DNA from: Allacma fusca
Lineage: Eukaryota; Arthropoda; Collembola; Symphypleona; Sminthuridae
Direction: 5' to 3'
Length of the DNA stretch: 64,000 nt
Assembly (NCBI GenBank): GCA_947179485.1
Contig: OX359249.1
Span: forward strand, 186,001 to 250,000
The number at the start of each line of letters is the position of its first letter. Within the stretch, counting starts at the first letter, position 1. This document shows, piece after piece, positions 21,512 through 32,803 of the stretch. The notes beneath the pieces are model-generated. The model saw only the letters and a list, made by a program, of their open reading frames with translations, did no database searches and was not told the origin of the DNA. Position numbers and translations under genes: made by a program.

Positions 21512-22850
21512 CATGGTAAATAGAATATATATGGTAGTGACAATCCCCATAAGAGCAAACCGCGCGAAACAAAATCGAACGCGTGACGTCACCGTGGAAG
21601 TTTCTTTAGACGAGTTCCCTGTATTCTTATTGTTAGATGTGTTTAGTGGCCTTTTATTTGAGTTTAATTATAGTTCTAATTCGAAGTAATTTAAAAAATA
21701 TATATTAATTTGTTCGCTGAAAAACAGGGCATTTAATATGTCATACCCTTGTGCTGCAGCAACATGTCCCATAACAAAAACAACAAAAGTAGTGAGAGGG
21801 ACGTCTTTGACACTCCACACGTTTCCCAAACATGATAAAAATACTGTCAAAAGTTTTGGGGAAAAAGCGCAAAAGAAAACACCACATAAATTCAAGGTTT
21901 TTTCCAAACACCAGTACTGCTGATTACGAAAAATATTTAAAAAGTGAATTGATGGGACTACCGTCAAACAAATTACTGAAAAAAGATTCCGTGCTAGAAG
22001 TGTTTTCTAATCCTAAGACAGCTTAGCAGACTCCATTAAAAAGCCTTAGACAGTATAGACATTTGTATATAATGACAGGAAGGATTTATTTAAAATCAAC
22101 TAGCCAAGGAGAAAATAAGTAATTAGTAAGTAATATTTTACGCTATAATCCGTTTCCAAAGGCACTATTAGATTTACAGATCATTGGCGAACATTTGGAA
22201 GAAAGCCACAAGTTTGGGATATATTAATTTTGCAATAATTGCTCATTTATATTTGTTTTGCATTATCTAGTTGCTTTTCTAGGGGTTTCTTCCAAATTTA
22301 AAGCAACTAGATTACACAAAAAATATAAACTATGGTCTAAACACAACGGTCATTCAAAACTAGTTTATTGCAGCCCGGATCTATTGCCACAGAACCTTCG
22401 TCCACGAATCAAAATGACACCGTAAACCAGTCTCTACTCTAATTTTTGGGCTACATTTCGTTTAAATCAAATAAAAAGGTGGGTGAAAATAAATTTGACC
22501 TTGCTGGTTGTTTAGGATCAATAAGATAAACTTCAAAATCAATATTGTTTCATAGAGGGTTTTGTAATTTGAGCAACTTGCGAAAAGCTGCTCCGTATTT
22601 GATTATTCAAAAGTTATACGACTGAAATAATATATACAAATTTTGAACGGAAAATAAAACTAATAATTGTCGATTTCTTTTAACTTTATTTAATTACTTT
22701 AAGTACTAATTAGCGTCGCAAACAATGGGAAGAAAGACACTTGTTTACAAGTGTAGGGAATGGATGAGAAATTTCTCATCTTCCCCCGTGACGTCACCAT
22801 AAGTGAAACTCCGCCCTCTTTTCTGCTGTGTAGGTATTGTCACCCCGTTG
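21512..22850 (+). mobile_element. P-superfamily-like element with THAP remnant
   Basis: The segment lies between two copies of GAACGACC (21504-21511 and 22851-22858), an exact 8-bp target duplication inside the LINE's RT thumb. Its ends begin CATGGTAAATAG (left) and CAACGGGGTGACAAT (right, minus strand). Both ends hold GTGACAAT near the edge and GTGACGTCAC about 40-80 bases in. P elements begin with CA and make 7-8 bp duplications. A decayed THAP domain lies near the left end. At 1339 bp it lacks most of a transposase and is non-autonomous. Confidence 0.7.
21738..22026 (+). pseudogene. THAP zinc-finger remnant
   Basis: The first frame (21738-21923) begins MSYPCAAATCPIT and has LTLHTFPKHDKN, matching the C-x4-C start and the HxFPK block of THAP domains. 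A second frame (21832-22026) carries the late THAP linker TADYEKYLKSELMGLP and LLKKDSVLEVF. The two halves are out of frame and the second zinc pair is not clear, so the domain is broken. THAP fingers are the DNA-binding part of P-element transposases; a decayed host THAP gene is an unlikely alternative given the flanking duplication. Confidence 0.6.
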
Positions 22851-22858
22851 GAACGACC

Positions 22859-25362
22859 AAACTCTTGTGATTTCCTCATTTTCAACATGTAGCAGACGGT
22901 CCGTCTCTATGTTACTGGGTGACTTGTGGTAAATTACATACATTGTTTTGGTTGTATTCATAGTAAGGGAATTGTCCTTCATCCACTTTTTTAGCTTATC
23001 CAGCCATGTCTGCATATTAGTAAAAAGGCGAGATATACATGTATCATATATAAATAATACCAAGTCATCCGCGTAGGCTACATAGTCAATTTTTAAAACA
23101 TTACTTATATCAGAGAAAAATAAAACAAAGAGATATGGGCCTAGTATAGATCCCTGAGGAACACCATTCAAATCGGCATATTCTTGCGACAATACATTGT
23201 TTACAAATATTTTAAATTTTCTATTAGAGAGATAGTCACATAAAATTCTAAGTAACCTCTCGTTGCACTTAAAACGCTTACGAATCTTATGAAGTAGGAG
23301 AAGTCTTGATACAGAGTTGAATGCCTTCTTTAAATCTATAAACACTGCCAAAACCTTAACAGTAGGTATACCCAGATATTTACAAATCTTATGCATAAAC
23401 ACTAAGACGGCAGTAAAGCACGATCGTCCCCTTCTGAACCCATGCTGATTCTCATCAACATTTTGATTGCATTCAAAGAGGAGTCGGTTGTATACAATCT
23501 TTTGTTTACAATAATTTGTTTAGGAATGGGAGACCGTGGATAGGCCTAAAGGAGTCGGGGCACAACTTGCTACCTTTTCCTTTGTATACCGGTGTAACTA
23601 TAGCAGTTTTGAAATGCCTTGGTATGGTACACGTAGTGATAATTAGATTGAATAATAATAATACTGGCGTAACTAAAGAGGCTTTACAGAACACGTCTCT
23701 GTCGATAACGTCATATTTGTTTCTCTTTCGTTTAAGTGCATGTACTGCAGACCATACTTCCATCGCTTCAATTTTGTTACATTCCTCGTTCTTATCTAAT
23801 ATGTTCTTAAATGAGAGTATATCCCTGTCCGAGTAGTCACATTGTACAGTAAATGATGAGGCTAATGTATCACAGATTTTTACATAAGAGCTAATAGTGG
23901 TATTATGATGACAAAGTTTATCTATATGAGTGCCTGAGTATCTTTCTGTACCCATAACCTCATCCACTACCCTCCAAACACCATTAGTAGATAAATTCGT
24001 ACTGAGCTGCGAGCTAAAATACCTGCGTTTCTCTCTATATATGTCATGCTTTACTTTAGCTCGTAGCTGTTTGTACTTACTCCACATGTCCGTGCAACCA
24101 TACATACAGGCGTATTTCTTTGCCCTATCCCTATCTTTAATCAGCAAACGTATATCATTAGTTACCCAAGACTTTGTGTGAGACCTTACACCCTTTCGTT
24201 TTGTTTCAACAAAGTCTTCAATGAGCACCCTCACTGTCGTAGATATCACATTGTAAACAAAATCGACGTCATATTTACCATTTAACAGAAAGTCCCAGTC
24301 GAGTTTACATAATTCAGCATTAAATAAATTCCAATTCATATTTTTAAGATCACGGGTAACTATCTCTTTTACAACATGTGCCGTGGTCTTTTTAATGCTA
24401 TAATTTAGACGTACATAATCATGGTCAGACAAACCTGTAGTATGAATGCTCCAGTCTAAGCACAAGGCGTTGGGTACATATAAATGATCTATTAGTGAAC
24501 TTGACATACGCTTTCCACAAGTCCGTCTAGTTTGTACATTTATTATTTGCTTATAATCATACATACTAAGGCATGATAAAAGTTTGACCGTTTCAAGTGT
24601 GGAGTTGGATAAATCTACATTAATGTCGCCTGTAATTATGCATGTATATTTAATCTCAGCTATCTTTTCAAGTAAATTGCTCAAGAACATGAGAAACTTT
24701 TCTATTGATCCTGACGGAGGTCTGTAAATGGTAATAAGGACAATTGTTTGAAACTCTGTCAAGCCCACTTTACAGGCAAGGAGTTCAACGCCTGAGTTAA
24801 AAAGTTCTACATTCATATCAATAACATTATATCGGACTCTTTTATGCAAGTACAGTAATATTCCTCCTCCTTTCTTATTGCCACTTCGATTCTTAAATAC
24901 TGTGTTATATCCTGTTATACTGTAAAGATTTAGATTTGTGTTTTCATCGAAAAATGTCTCTACCAATGCGGCAATGTCAATAGTCTGATCACTCATAATC
25001 AATTTTAGCTCTTCCACTTTATGAATGGAGAAACAGTTAATATTCAGATATAACATATGAACAATTTTTCGATTAAGAGTATGTACCTTCAATGTCGTAC
25101 ACGGAACCTCTATACTTGTTTCTATCATAAGTTCTGGATTTATAATACTGCTATTAAATAGGCTAGAATACTTATTCACACACACACTACAAAGCCAAAG
25201 ATCCACATCAATACTTCTGTAAACTGCCAGACTCACATTAAGACATTTTCTATGAAACAAACATAGACAATTACAACAATAAAGCAAAAGCACATTTTTT
25301 CGTGGCTTTAATTGACACACTCCACAAACTTTCGGGGAGACACACATTGTAATGTAGTCCAA
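22859..25362 (-). pseudogene. LINE ORF2: PHD-like finger, APE endonuclease, RT palm
   Basis: From the ATG at 25362, residues about 13-61 form a Cys-rich C4HC3-like finger (CGVCQLKP, YCCNCLCLFHRKC, LWLCSVC). The APE endonuclease follows with LVETFF, TIYRPPSG, ITGDINVDL and GLSDHDYVRL. The RT carries VTPVYKGKGS, FIDLKKAFNSVS (motif A), NGVPQGSILGP and YADDLVLF (catalytic). The frame shifts between about 23402 and 23506, in the RT fingers, so the protein is not made whole. The finger sits in the same frame as the nuclease, where many CR1 relatives have it in ORF1. Confidence 0.85.
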
Positions 25363-26022
25363 ACAACAGGTGATTAATTGGAGGTAGAAATCGGTGCCGA
25401 AGAACAGGAGACAGAAGCCAGCGTTGAGGTTACAGATGGGCTCGTATTCAGCCTTGACTTATGGGTGTCAAAAAACCCAGCCGCCTTTACAGATGGAGTA
25501 GCCCATACCACTCGTGGCTTTAAAGGAAGCCAGGTACCTTGCTGTAGTACAACTAGCTTATGTACCGCTCTGCTCAGCAGTCAGAGTGGAAGTAAATTTA
25601 GCGTATATAAGCGTATATATATAAGCGCATTTAGCGTATATAACGACTTTCTCTGTGAAGTACGAAGAATCGGAGCCTGTTAAATCTCACATGGAATGTT
25701 CTATACATAAAAATCATCTGTGGTCAGCACTACGTGCTAAGTCACCAGGGGGCGAAGTAGGGTTCCCACTTATTTGAAACGTCATTCCGGGACAAAATAA
25801 TTTTAAAATTTTGTTATATATACATGATTCATAATTGTATTTTTCAGCGTTTTTAAACGCGTCTAATAACATTTTCTTGTTTTCCGGGTTTTTGCAAAAA
25901 ATAAAACAAATCACAACATGAACAGGGCACATTAAGCATGATATTTGAAGATCTGCCTTTACAAGTTCCGTTGACATTAATTTTCTCTCGGCCGTCCAAT
26001 CTTTCATCACTAGGGTAAAATA

Positions 26023-26395
26023 AGGGTTGGCAAGTGGCAAGAAATTGCCTGGTCATTATTGGTTAAAATCCTGTTCTAACCGGCTTGGACCTGTTGTACA
26101 GTTTGGTGTAAAATGGTTTTAATTATTACTATCCAAATAAATCCACGGTCCAATAAAAACCGGTTGCAACCATTTTTGCCACTGGCTTGGATAATATTAT
26201 GCATGTATTAAAAAAGGGTTGCCAAGTGGCAAGAAATGGCCTGGTCATTATTGGTAAAATACGGTTCTAACCGGTCTGGAGCTGTTGTATAGGCTGGTAT
26301 AAAATGGCCATAATTAATACTATCCAAATAAATCTACTGTCCAATAAAAACCGGTTGTAACCATTTCTTACCACGGGCTTGGCCTTTCCAACCCT
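26023..26395. mobile_element. Tandem pair of a MITE with AGGGTTGG termini
   Basis: Two related units (26023-26213 and 26215-26395) each start AGGGTTGSCAAGTGGCAAGA. The outer end is CTTGGCCTTTCCAACCCT, so the termini are inverted. The pair lies between GGGTAAAATA (26013-26022) and GGGTGAAATA (26396-26405), a 10-bp duplication with one mismatch, inside the hAT-1 copy C transposase region. A 9-10 bp duplication suggests a Mutator-type mobiliser. No coding sequence. Confidence 0.65.
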
Positions 26396-26474
26396 GGGTG
26401 AAATACCTTTCTGCAAAAGCGTTGCTAACAGGAATTGACAGCACGGACTATACAAGCTTGAATAGTTCATATGA

Positions 26475-26955
26475 ATATATATCGTTGGTTAGATTTTAAA
26501 AGGCAATATTTTTATATCGTAACCGGGTAGGGTTTCCACTTTTTGAAACGTCATTCCGGGACAAAATAATTTGAAAATTGTTTTACGTATACATAATTCC
26601 TAATAATGCTTTTCAGCCTTTTTGGCATCTAATAAAAGTCTTGTTTTCCGGTTTATTCAAAAAAGAAAAAAAAATCACAACATGAAAAGCGCACATTAAA
26701 CCTGATTTGAAGCTCTGCCTTCACAAGTTCAGTTGACATTAATTTTCTCTCGGCTGTCCAAACTTTCTTCATTTGGCTGAAATACCTTTCTGCAAAAGCG
26801 TTGCTAACAGGAGGCTTGACAGCACGAACGATACAAGTTTAAATAGTTCAGAACACTGTTCTTTCTTAAAAACACTCAACCCACTTCGCACCGACCGTTC
26901 TAATCACAATCAAAAACTCATAACATTGACGAAGTAAGCAAAAATCATTGTACAA
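26475..26955 (-). repeat. Inverted duplicate of the 3' end of hAT-1 copy B plus flank
   Basis: This stretch matches the reverse complement of 32324-32803, base for base as far as I can read, including about 50 bases of non-element flank beyond the TIR at 26528 (AACCGGGTTACG-type sequence on the other strand). Left of 26475 and right of 26955 the match stops or drops to ordinary family divergence. Copy C therefore contains an extra hAT 3' end in its middle. Confidence 0.8.
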
Positions 26956-28905
26956 CTGGTCCTTGTTTAATTTAATAACAAGTGCAAGATTTAGTAAATA
27001 AGCCATGTATGCTAAGAATTCATTTGATTTCAAATTTGGTAGTTCCATTTTCAAAAAAAATATGATCACTGAAAGCAATATGTCTGCTTAAATAGTTCTC
27101 CATGCAGTGATTTCAAAAATTCAAAGCTTGCTGTTGAAAGTGCTTTTTTGTTCCCGGGGTAAAATTTTCACAATTGTATTAGCGCTTCTTAAGTAAAATT
27201 TATCGTTGTATCGGTTTACACACCTTTCCAGAAGGGATTTTATAATAGCGTAAAATTCCGTAGAAGTACAATCATTACACTCCAACATTAAAATGGGCGA
27301 ATTGATTTACTGTAAAATATTGTGCACAGTATATAGCTAACATTAGGGTAGAGATTCTACTTTCGCATAGTCTTCAATGTTGTTATAACATACAACCTTG
27401 CGAATAAAAACAGGACAGTCACTTTGTACCCTCATTTAAAATAGGCAGCAACAAATTTGTGAATTTTCTTCCTAGTTTCTGAAACAGAATTTTGACGAAT
27501 TCTTAATACATTCTTATCATTTATGTTTTGGATTTGTTTGAAAATATGGATTAATTTGTTTCCTTGTAAAAATCTAGGAGCCAATAAGATATTCCGTTGA
27601 CTTTATCAAAATACTAGAGCTCAAAAGGCTACATTTTGATATTTTCTAGAGTTTCAGAAGAGTTATTATCGTGCAAGTTCGTTAGAGTTGATTTAATTTA
27701 CATGTAATACAGACAGTTAATTGATTACCAATTACAATAGTTTTACCCAAAATATTTTACGTTTTTAATAACTGTCACCATATATACAACATTTTTTATT
27801 GGAGAAATGTATGACTTACTCATATTCTACTGATTGAGGAATGGTTTGTACTGGCTTGATGATTGATTCAAAAATTTATGAAAATCAATATATAAATATG
27901 CTAAAAATCTATCACCTATGTTCGCAAAGTAGGGAGAAGATTTGAAATTATTTAATAATATTTTCTGAGCTGCAGGTCTCAGAACGTTTTTAACAACTGC
28001 TGTTGATTTAGTGCCCAACTAAATTTTATGGCTGCACAAGAATCTGAGAATACAACAGGAATGAGTAGGACTTCTTAGAAACTTCTTAGTTCAGCAGCTG
28101 CTTTATCTAGCTTTTTATGCATGGAACTTTCCATGTGAGATTAAGCAGACTCAGATTCTTCATAGAGAAAGTCTTTATATACACTAAAAACCTAACAGGG
28201 TTCTGGTAATCTTTGTCATTTCGACGTAACCAATTTTTTGGTTTGACAGCCTCTTCCACTTATTGTAAAACGTATACCGTTTTAAGGATTTCCTGTTTCT
28301 TAAGCGAGTTTTGTAATCGTATTTTTATGGTTTTATTAGTTTTATGTAGATTGCACGTGGTGCTCTGGAGTTACGAGAAAACTCCGCCGGGGATTTTTAC
28401 GCGGAGTTATTTACGCAGAGAAAACTACGCTGGAGATTATTACGCCCGGGTGGAGATTATTACGCGGAGAAAATTCCGCCGGAGATTATCTGTATTACGC
28501 GGAATTTAAATTAAATCCGGAAAAAACAATTTAACTGCCAAGGTTAATATTTTCAATAGAATATAGTGAGACACTGCCCGTACAAATTGTGCCAGCCAAT
28601 TCTTTAAATTCATAATACGAACCATAATGATTGGGTACCACTATAAATAAACGTCATGAAGATGAGATGGTCAAAGATAAGATGACTTCAACAAATTAAA
28701 TTTCAGCCCAGGACTACATTTATCGATTCGTTACTTTCTATAATTTACATATTGTCATTGATTAACACCAATCAATAAAGGCGGTAGAAAACGCTGAGAA
28801 ATGCATAAAACCCTCATAGCAGATTCTTAATGAATAAAATTCTTTGTCACTCTTTTCAGCAGCATAATTCACAATTCCTTCCTCTAGTGCTTTATGGGTG
28901 CTGTC

Positions 28906-30566
28906 CAGAGATGCGCAAAGGAAACAGCCTTCCTTCAAGCCTTCGAAGGCGAAAATTCAATTAAAATTTCCCCTTTAACATGTCCTAGAATGAAGCCCTC
29001 TAAAAAATCTGCCTTCCTTCACCCTTCCTTCCAAAATACATTTGCTCATTTTTGCCTTCAGCCTTCTTCTAAAAATAGCCTTCCTTCAATTTTAAACTAC
29101 AACCCGCTTAAAAACGTTTTGCACCAGCAGGATTCAGTGCAGTGAAGAGAGCGGCACACATTGTCAATTCACGAATTGGCTGCATTGTTGCGCTAGCAGC
29201 AAAACGTCGTTGCATATGCTATGCTTTCACGTTATCGATATTTCGTGTACCTGGAAGCAGGGTTGCTGATTTTTTTGATTTTTTTTGAAAAAAATCAAAA
29301 AAATCGGATTTATTTGATTTTAATCGGATTTTTTTGATTTAAATCAATATTTTCTGATTTAAATTCAAAATTTCATTGCACGATATAATTACCATACAAA
29401 TTTTTTGATTTTAATTTTCCTAATAATATTGTACACTGTTAACACTAATCAAACTTGAACAATAATTAGTAAAACATGTTGGGAGAAAGTTACAAAGGAA
29501 AGTCAACTAATATGAAATAAAAAGCTGGTTAAAGGCTAATTCCAAATATCAACACTATTTTTTTAAAACTAACAAATTCGAATTGAGTTTTGTCTTTGTA
29601 GTCAAACACTGTGTAGGACAATTACCAGCTGTCACATTTGGATTTTTGTTTCTATACATATATAAATACACAGATTATGCATGTTACATATATATAAATA
29701 TATATGATTATATAAAATGTGAAGATATATAGTGTTTCGGGACAGGTTGGTAGGGTAAAATTATTTGCAAATTGGGAATATTAAGTTTAAACAAGTGTGA
29801 ATATCTCTCCGCTCGATAATATAACATTTAAAAATGATAAATTCCCACAGTCAAATCTTACCACTCTAAATAGTACTCTCTTAGAAAGATTGGATGTTGG
29901 GATTTCTGTTAGGTGCGAGAAAATTTCGTGACATAAATATTGCCCCCGTGTTATTTCTGGACGGGATCGGAATACATACTTATTTTTGTTTTTGGATTTC
30001 AAAACGGAATCTTCTGTGGTATACAACAATTGTCCCCAGCAGACTCAAATATAGAAGAGTATAGAGAATATACAATAATTATTCAAGAAACTCATATCCA
30101 AACTTTATGGGACCTTGACAGCTTAACAGATATTTAATTAACGCACTCAAATGATCCTGAAAATTATCAAAGTCCAAAATGGTCTCATGCCCAAAATTCA
30201 TAAAAACACAAATATGCACGTTTTACAACGTTTCGAGACGTAAAATTACATGTTACCTAAATTGTGATTTAAATCAATGATTTATTTGAAAAAATCAAGT
30301 GATTTAAATCTTGATTTAAATCAAGATTAAAATCAACGTGATTTAAATCAAGCCACCCTGCCTGGAAGCCTTCACGGCCTTGGAGGGCTAATATTTAGGA
30401 AGCCTTCCTTCACAATCCTTCACTGCTAGTTTTTGTGAAGGCTTCCTTCAGCCTTCAGAAAAAAGTATCTCCATCCTTCATTCCTTCTGCAACGTTAAGA
30501 AAGTTACCTTTCCGCCTTCAAAGAAGCCTTCTTGGAAGGCTAGCCTTCGAAGGCTGCGCATCTCTG
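28906..30566. mobile_element. hAT element with CCTTCCTTCAAG-rich ends
   Basis: The ends begin CAGAGATGCGCAAAGG and, on the minus strand, CAGAGATGCGCAGCCTTCG. Inside both ends are arrays of GCCTTCCTTC/GAAGGC words (28925-29100 and 30360-30555). GTGCTGTC is duplicated exactly (28898-28905 and 30567-30574). The CAGAG terminus and 8-bp duplication are those of hAT. It is non-autonomous and interrupted by the element at 29258. Confidence 0.9.
29258..30360. mobile_element. hAT element with GATTTAAATC-rich ends
   Basis: The left end begins CAGGGTTGCTGATTTTTTTG and the right end, on the minus strand, CAGGGTGGCTTGATTTAAAT. CCTGGAAG is duplicated exactly (29250-29257 and 30361-30368). The CAGGGTGGCTTGATTT terminus belongs to a widespread animal hAT group. 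The interior (about 29440-30240) has no convincing transposase. This is the innermost and youngest level of the nest. Confidence 0.9.
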
Positions 30567-32323
30567 GTGCTGTCATCATGCGTTTGGTTGTATGTTACCA
30601 AGTGCATTTTATAACTACTGTTTCGAAAACACATTTGTATAACAAAAAAATTCATGTCATACAAATAATAATTACTCCGCGTAAGAATCTCCAGCAGAAT
30701 TTCCTCTCAATTGGCATTTCAAAATTCGATAGCCCGATTTGTACTGGCAGTGTCTCACAATATTCTACTGAAAATATTACTCTTGACAGCTATATTGTTT
30801 TTTCCGGATGTAGTTCAAAATGCAGCATAATAATCTCCGAAGTAATTTTCTCTGGGTAAATTTCTCTCACGGGGCGTAAAAATCTCCGGCGGAATTTTCT
30901 CCGCGTAATAATCTCCACCCTGGCGTAAATAACTCCCGCGGAGTTTTCACGGCGTACAAATCTCGGCGTAAAAATCCCCGGCGGAGTTTTCTCCGAACAC
31001 GGGTGCTCTAGTTTGAATCGCGATCCTCTAGAATGAAATAGTTAATTTTTCTCTTAAAATTTCTAATAATTTTCATAACGTCTTGAGCTTGACGTTTCCG
31101 GGACATTTGCGTGTCCCGGAATACACCCTTCCGGGACACGGGACAAAGACCGTCATTCCGGGACTGTCCCGGGCATTCCGAGACGTCTGGGAACCCTAGG
31201 TCGAAGCGCCGGCGGAATGTTGCAACAAGGGTGATTAACAGTAATATGGTTTATATAAGGTAACGTGTATTTAATTTCCCCCCTTACATGTCACATTTAT
31301 ACGTACTGGGCAAAGATATAAACTGAGGCAAAAGAAAAAAATGGTTTATACAAGTGCTTCCTTGTATGTAACATTATATTCAGTACGCATATAGTAAATT
31401 GTGCAAAACGTTTCATATTCAATTTTAAAACACCGTGTACAAGTACTACCGACCTCTACCGGTGGTTACAACACACAATTTAATGTAAACAACAAATCCT
31501 ACTATATATGGCGCAAGCTGTACTCCCCAATGTGAACACATATGTATTACTATGGGTTTATTCGTGACCTCATTTAAACGAGTCAACGAATAACACGATG
31601 TCCTTCAAAAACAATAGGGTTCTTCCTGTTTGCATGATCTGTCCCTGTAAAAATTTTGTAGTGTGTAGTAGCAATGGTTCTGCAGATATCGTGCGGACAA
31701 GACAACCTCTACAGACAGGCAGATAGCCCGACCTTCGCAATAGGGACTCTCGCTTCGCTTCGCCCCTAAAAAGCTAGATAAAGCAGCTGCTAAAACTAAG
31801 AAAGTTTAGATTTTTTCAAACCGAAAAATCTGGCGACGATTTTCAAGATATTAAAATTCACTCATTCCTGTTGTTTTCTCAGATTCTTGTACGACCATAA
31901 AATTTAAAATCAACAGCAATTGTCAAAAACGTTCTTGGACCTGCAGCTCAGAAAATATTAAATAATTTAAATTCTTCTCCCTATTTTGGAGTTTCTTCAG
32001 ATGCTTCTAACAAAGGTGAGATATTTTTAACATATTTTCCCTGTATCAGTAGAATATGAGTAACCGATACAACGATAAATTTTACAGAAGTAGCGCTAAT
32101 CCAATTGTGAAAATTTATCCCGGAACAAAAAGTGCTTTCAACAGGAAGCTTAGAATTTTTTGAAATTCCTGGAGACCTATTCACGCAGACATTTTGCTTT
32201 CAGTGATAATATTTTTTTTTGAAAATAGAACCACTAAATTTGAAATCAAAGGAATTCTTAGTATCCTAGGCTTATTTACTAAATCTTGCACATGCACTTG
32301 TTATTAAATTAAACGAGGACCAA

Positions 32324-32803
32324 TTGTACAATGATTTTTGCTTACTTCGTCAATGTTATGAGTTTTTGATTGTGATTAGAACGGTCGGTGCGAAGTGGGT
32401 TGAGTGTTTTTAAGAAAGAACAGTGTTCTGAACTATTTAAACTTGTATCGTTCGTGCTGTCAAGCCTCCTGTTAGCAACGCTTTTGCAGAAAGGTATTTC
32501 AGCCAAATGAAGAAAGTTTGGACAGCCGAGAGAAAATTAATGTCAACTGAACTTGTGAAGGCAGAGCTTCAAATCAGGTTTAATGTGCGCTTTTCATGTT
32601 GTGATTTTTTTTTCTTTTTTGAATAAACCGGAAAACAAGACTTTTATTAGATGCCAAAAAGGCTGAAAAGCATTATTAGGAATTATGTATACGTAAAACA
32701 ATTTTCAAATTATTTTGTCCCGGAATGACGTTTCAAAAAGTGGAAACCCTACCCGGTTACGATATAAAAATATTGCCTTTTAAAATCTAACCAACGATAT
32801 ATA
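32324..32803 (+). repeat. Partner arm of the inverted duplicate (3' end of hAT-1 copy B)
   Basis: This holds the terminal part of hAT-1 copy B up to 32751 and about 52 bases of the following flank. The coding remnant includes NAFAERYFSQMKKVWTAERK and LMSTELVKAELQI, the hAT dimerisation region. It is the likely source of the patch at 26475-26955. Confidence 0.8.

Larger units (their letters stand above)
20728..25590 (-). mobile_element. CR1-group LINE with a PHD-type finger, carrying a P-like insertion
   Basis: The minus-strand element interrupts hAT-1 copy B. Its 3' end is an (AAT)n tail (20728-20753), typical of CR1/Jockey-group LINEs. The 5' UTR is about 25363-25590. The coding region holds a PHD-like finger, APE endonuclease and RT. 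The element is itself interrupted by the P-like element at 21512-22850, whose 8-bp duplication GAACGACC lies in the RT thumb codons. CR1, L2 and Daphne clades are the candidates. Confidence 0.8.
28367..31001. mobile_element. Foldback-type element with long, internally repetitive TIRs
   Basis: Both ends (28367-28510 and about 30840-31001) are inverted arrays of GGAGATTATTACGC, GGAGTTATTTACGC and ACTCCGCCGGGGATTTTTA words. The flanks GGTGCTCT (28359-28366) and GGTGCTCT (31002-31009) are an exact 8-bp duplication. The undamaged hAT-1 copies have this 8-mer once, in CATGGTGCTCTCATT, which confirms the insertion. No transposase is visible; it holds another hAT at 28906. Confidence 0.8.
25758..31198 (-). 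mobile_element. hAT-1 copy C (minus strand), inserted in the unclassified repeat
   Basis: On the plus strand it begins TAGGGTTCCCACTT...CGTCATTCCGGGACAAAAT (its 3' end) and finishes with GGGCATTCCGAGACGTCTGG followed by GAACCCTA (its 5' end). The flanks GGGCGAAG (25750-25757) and GGTCGAAG (31199-31206) form an 8-bp duplication with one mismatch, exactly at the break in the repeat. Transposase remnants on the minus strand include the dimerisation region near 25860-26040. It carries further insertions: a MITE, an inverted patch from copy B and the foldback nest. Confidence 0.85.
25712..31767. repeat. Unclassified interspersed repeat, copy 1 (split by hAT-C)
   Basis: The repeat starts AATCATCTGTGGTCAGCACTA at 25712, breaks at 25757 where hAT-C inserted, resumes at 31199, and ends CGCTTCGCCCCTAAAA near 31767. 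Two other copies lie at 38512 and 44233. It sits inside hAT-1 copy B between CATAAAA and AAAAAGCTAG, so any duplication is only an A run. It has no coding sequence. Confidence 0.8.
17010..32751 (+). mobile_element. hAT-1 copy B, opened by three successive insertions
   Basis: The left end (TTGGGTTCTTAG...GGAATGCCCGGGACAG) matches copies A and D. The right end (TTTGTCCCGGAATGACGTTTC...CCCTA, ending at 32751) matches the right ends of copies C and D. hAT-1 sequence can be followed in pieces with the correct order: 17010-17176, 20541-20727, about 25591-25711, and 31768-32751. The last piece encodes the hAT dimerisation region (NAFAERYFSQMKKVWTAERK). The interruptions are the R2-like LINE, the CR1-group LINE and the unclassified repeat. 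Flanking 8-mers do not match, so one end may have been altered by conversion (see the inverted duplication at 26475). Confidence 0.75.

Noticed and set aside
25378-25683. 101-codon plus-strand frame next to the LINE
   Set aside because: It lies antisense to the LINE 5' UTR and runs into hAT sequence; it has no recognisable domain.
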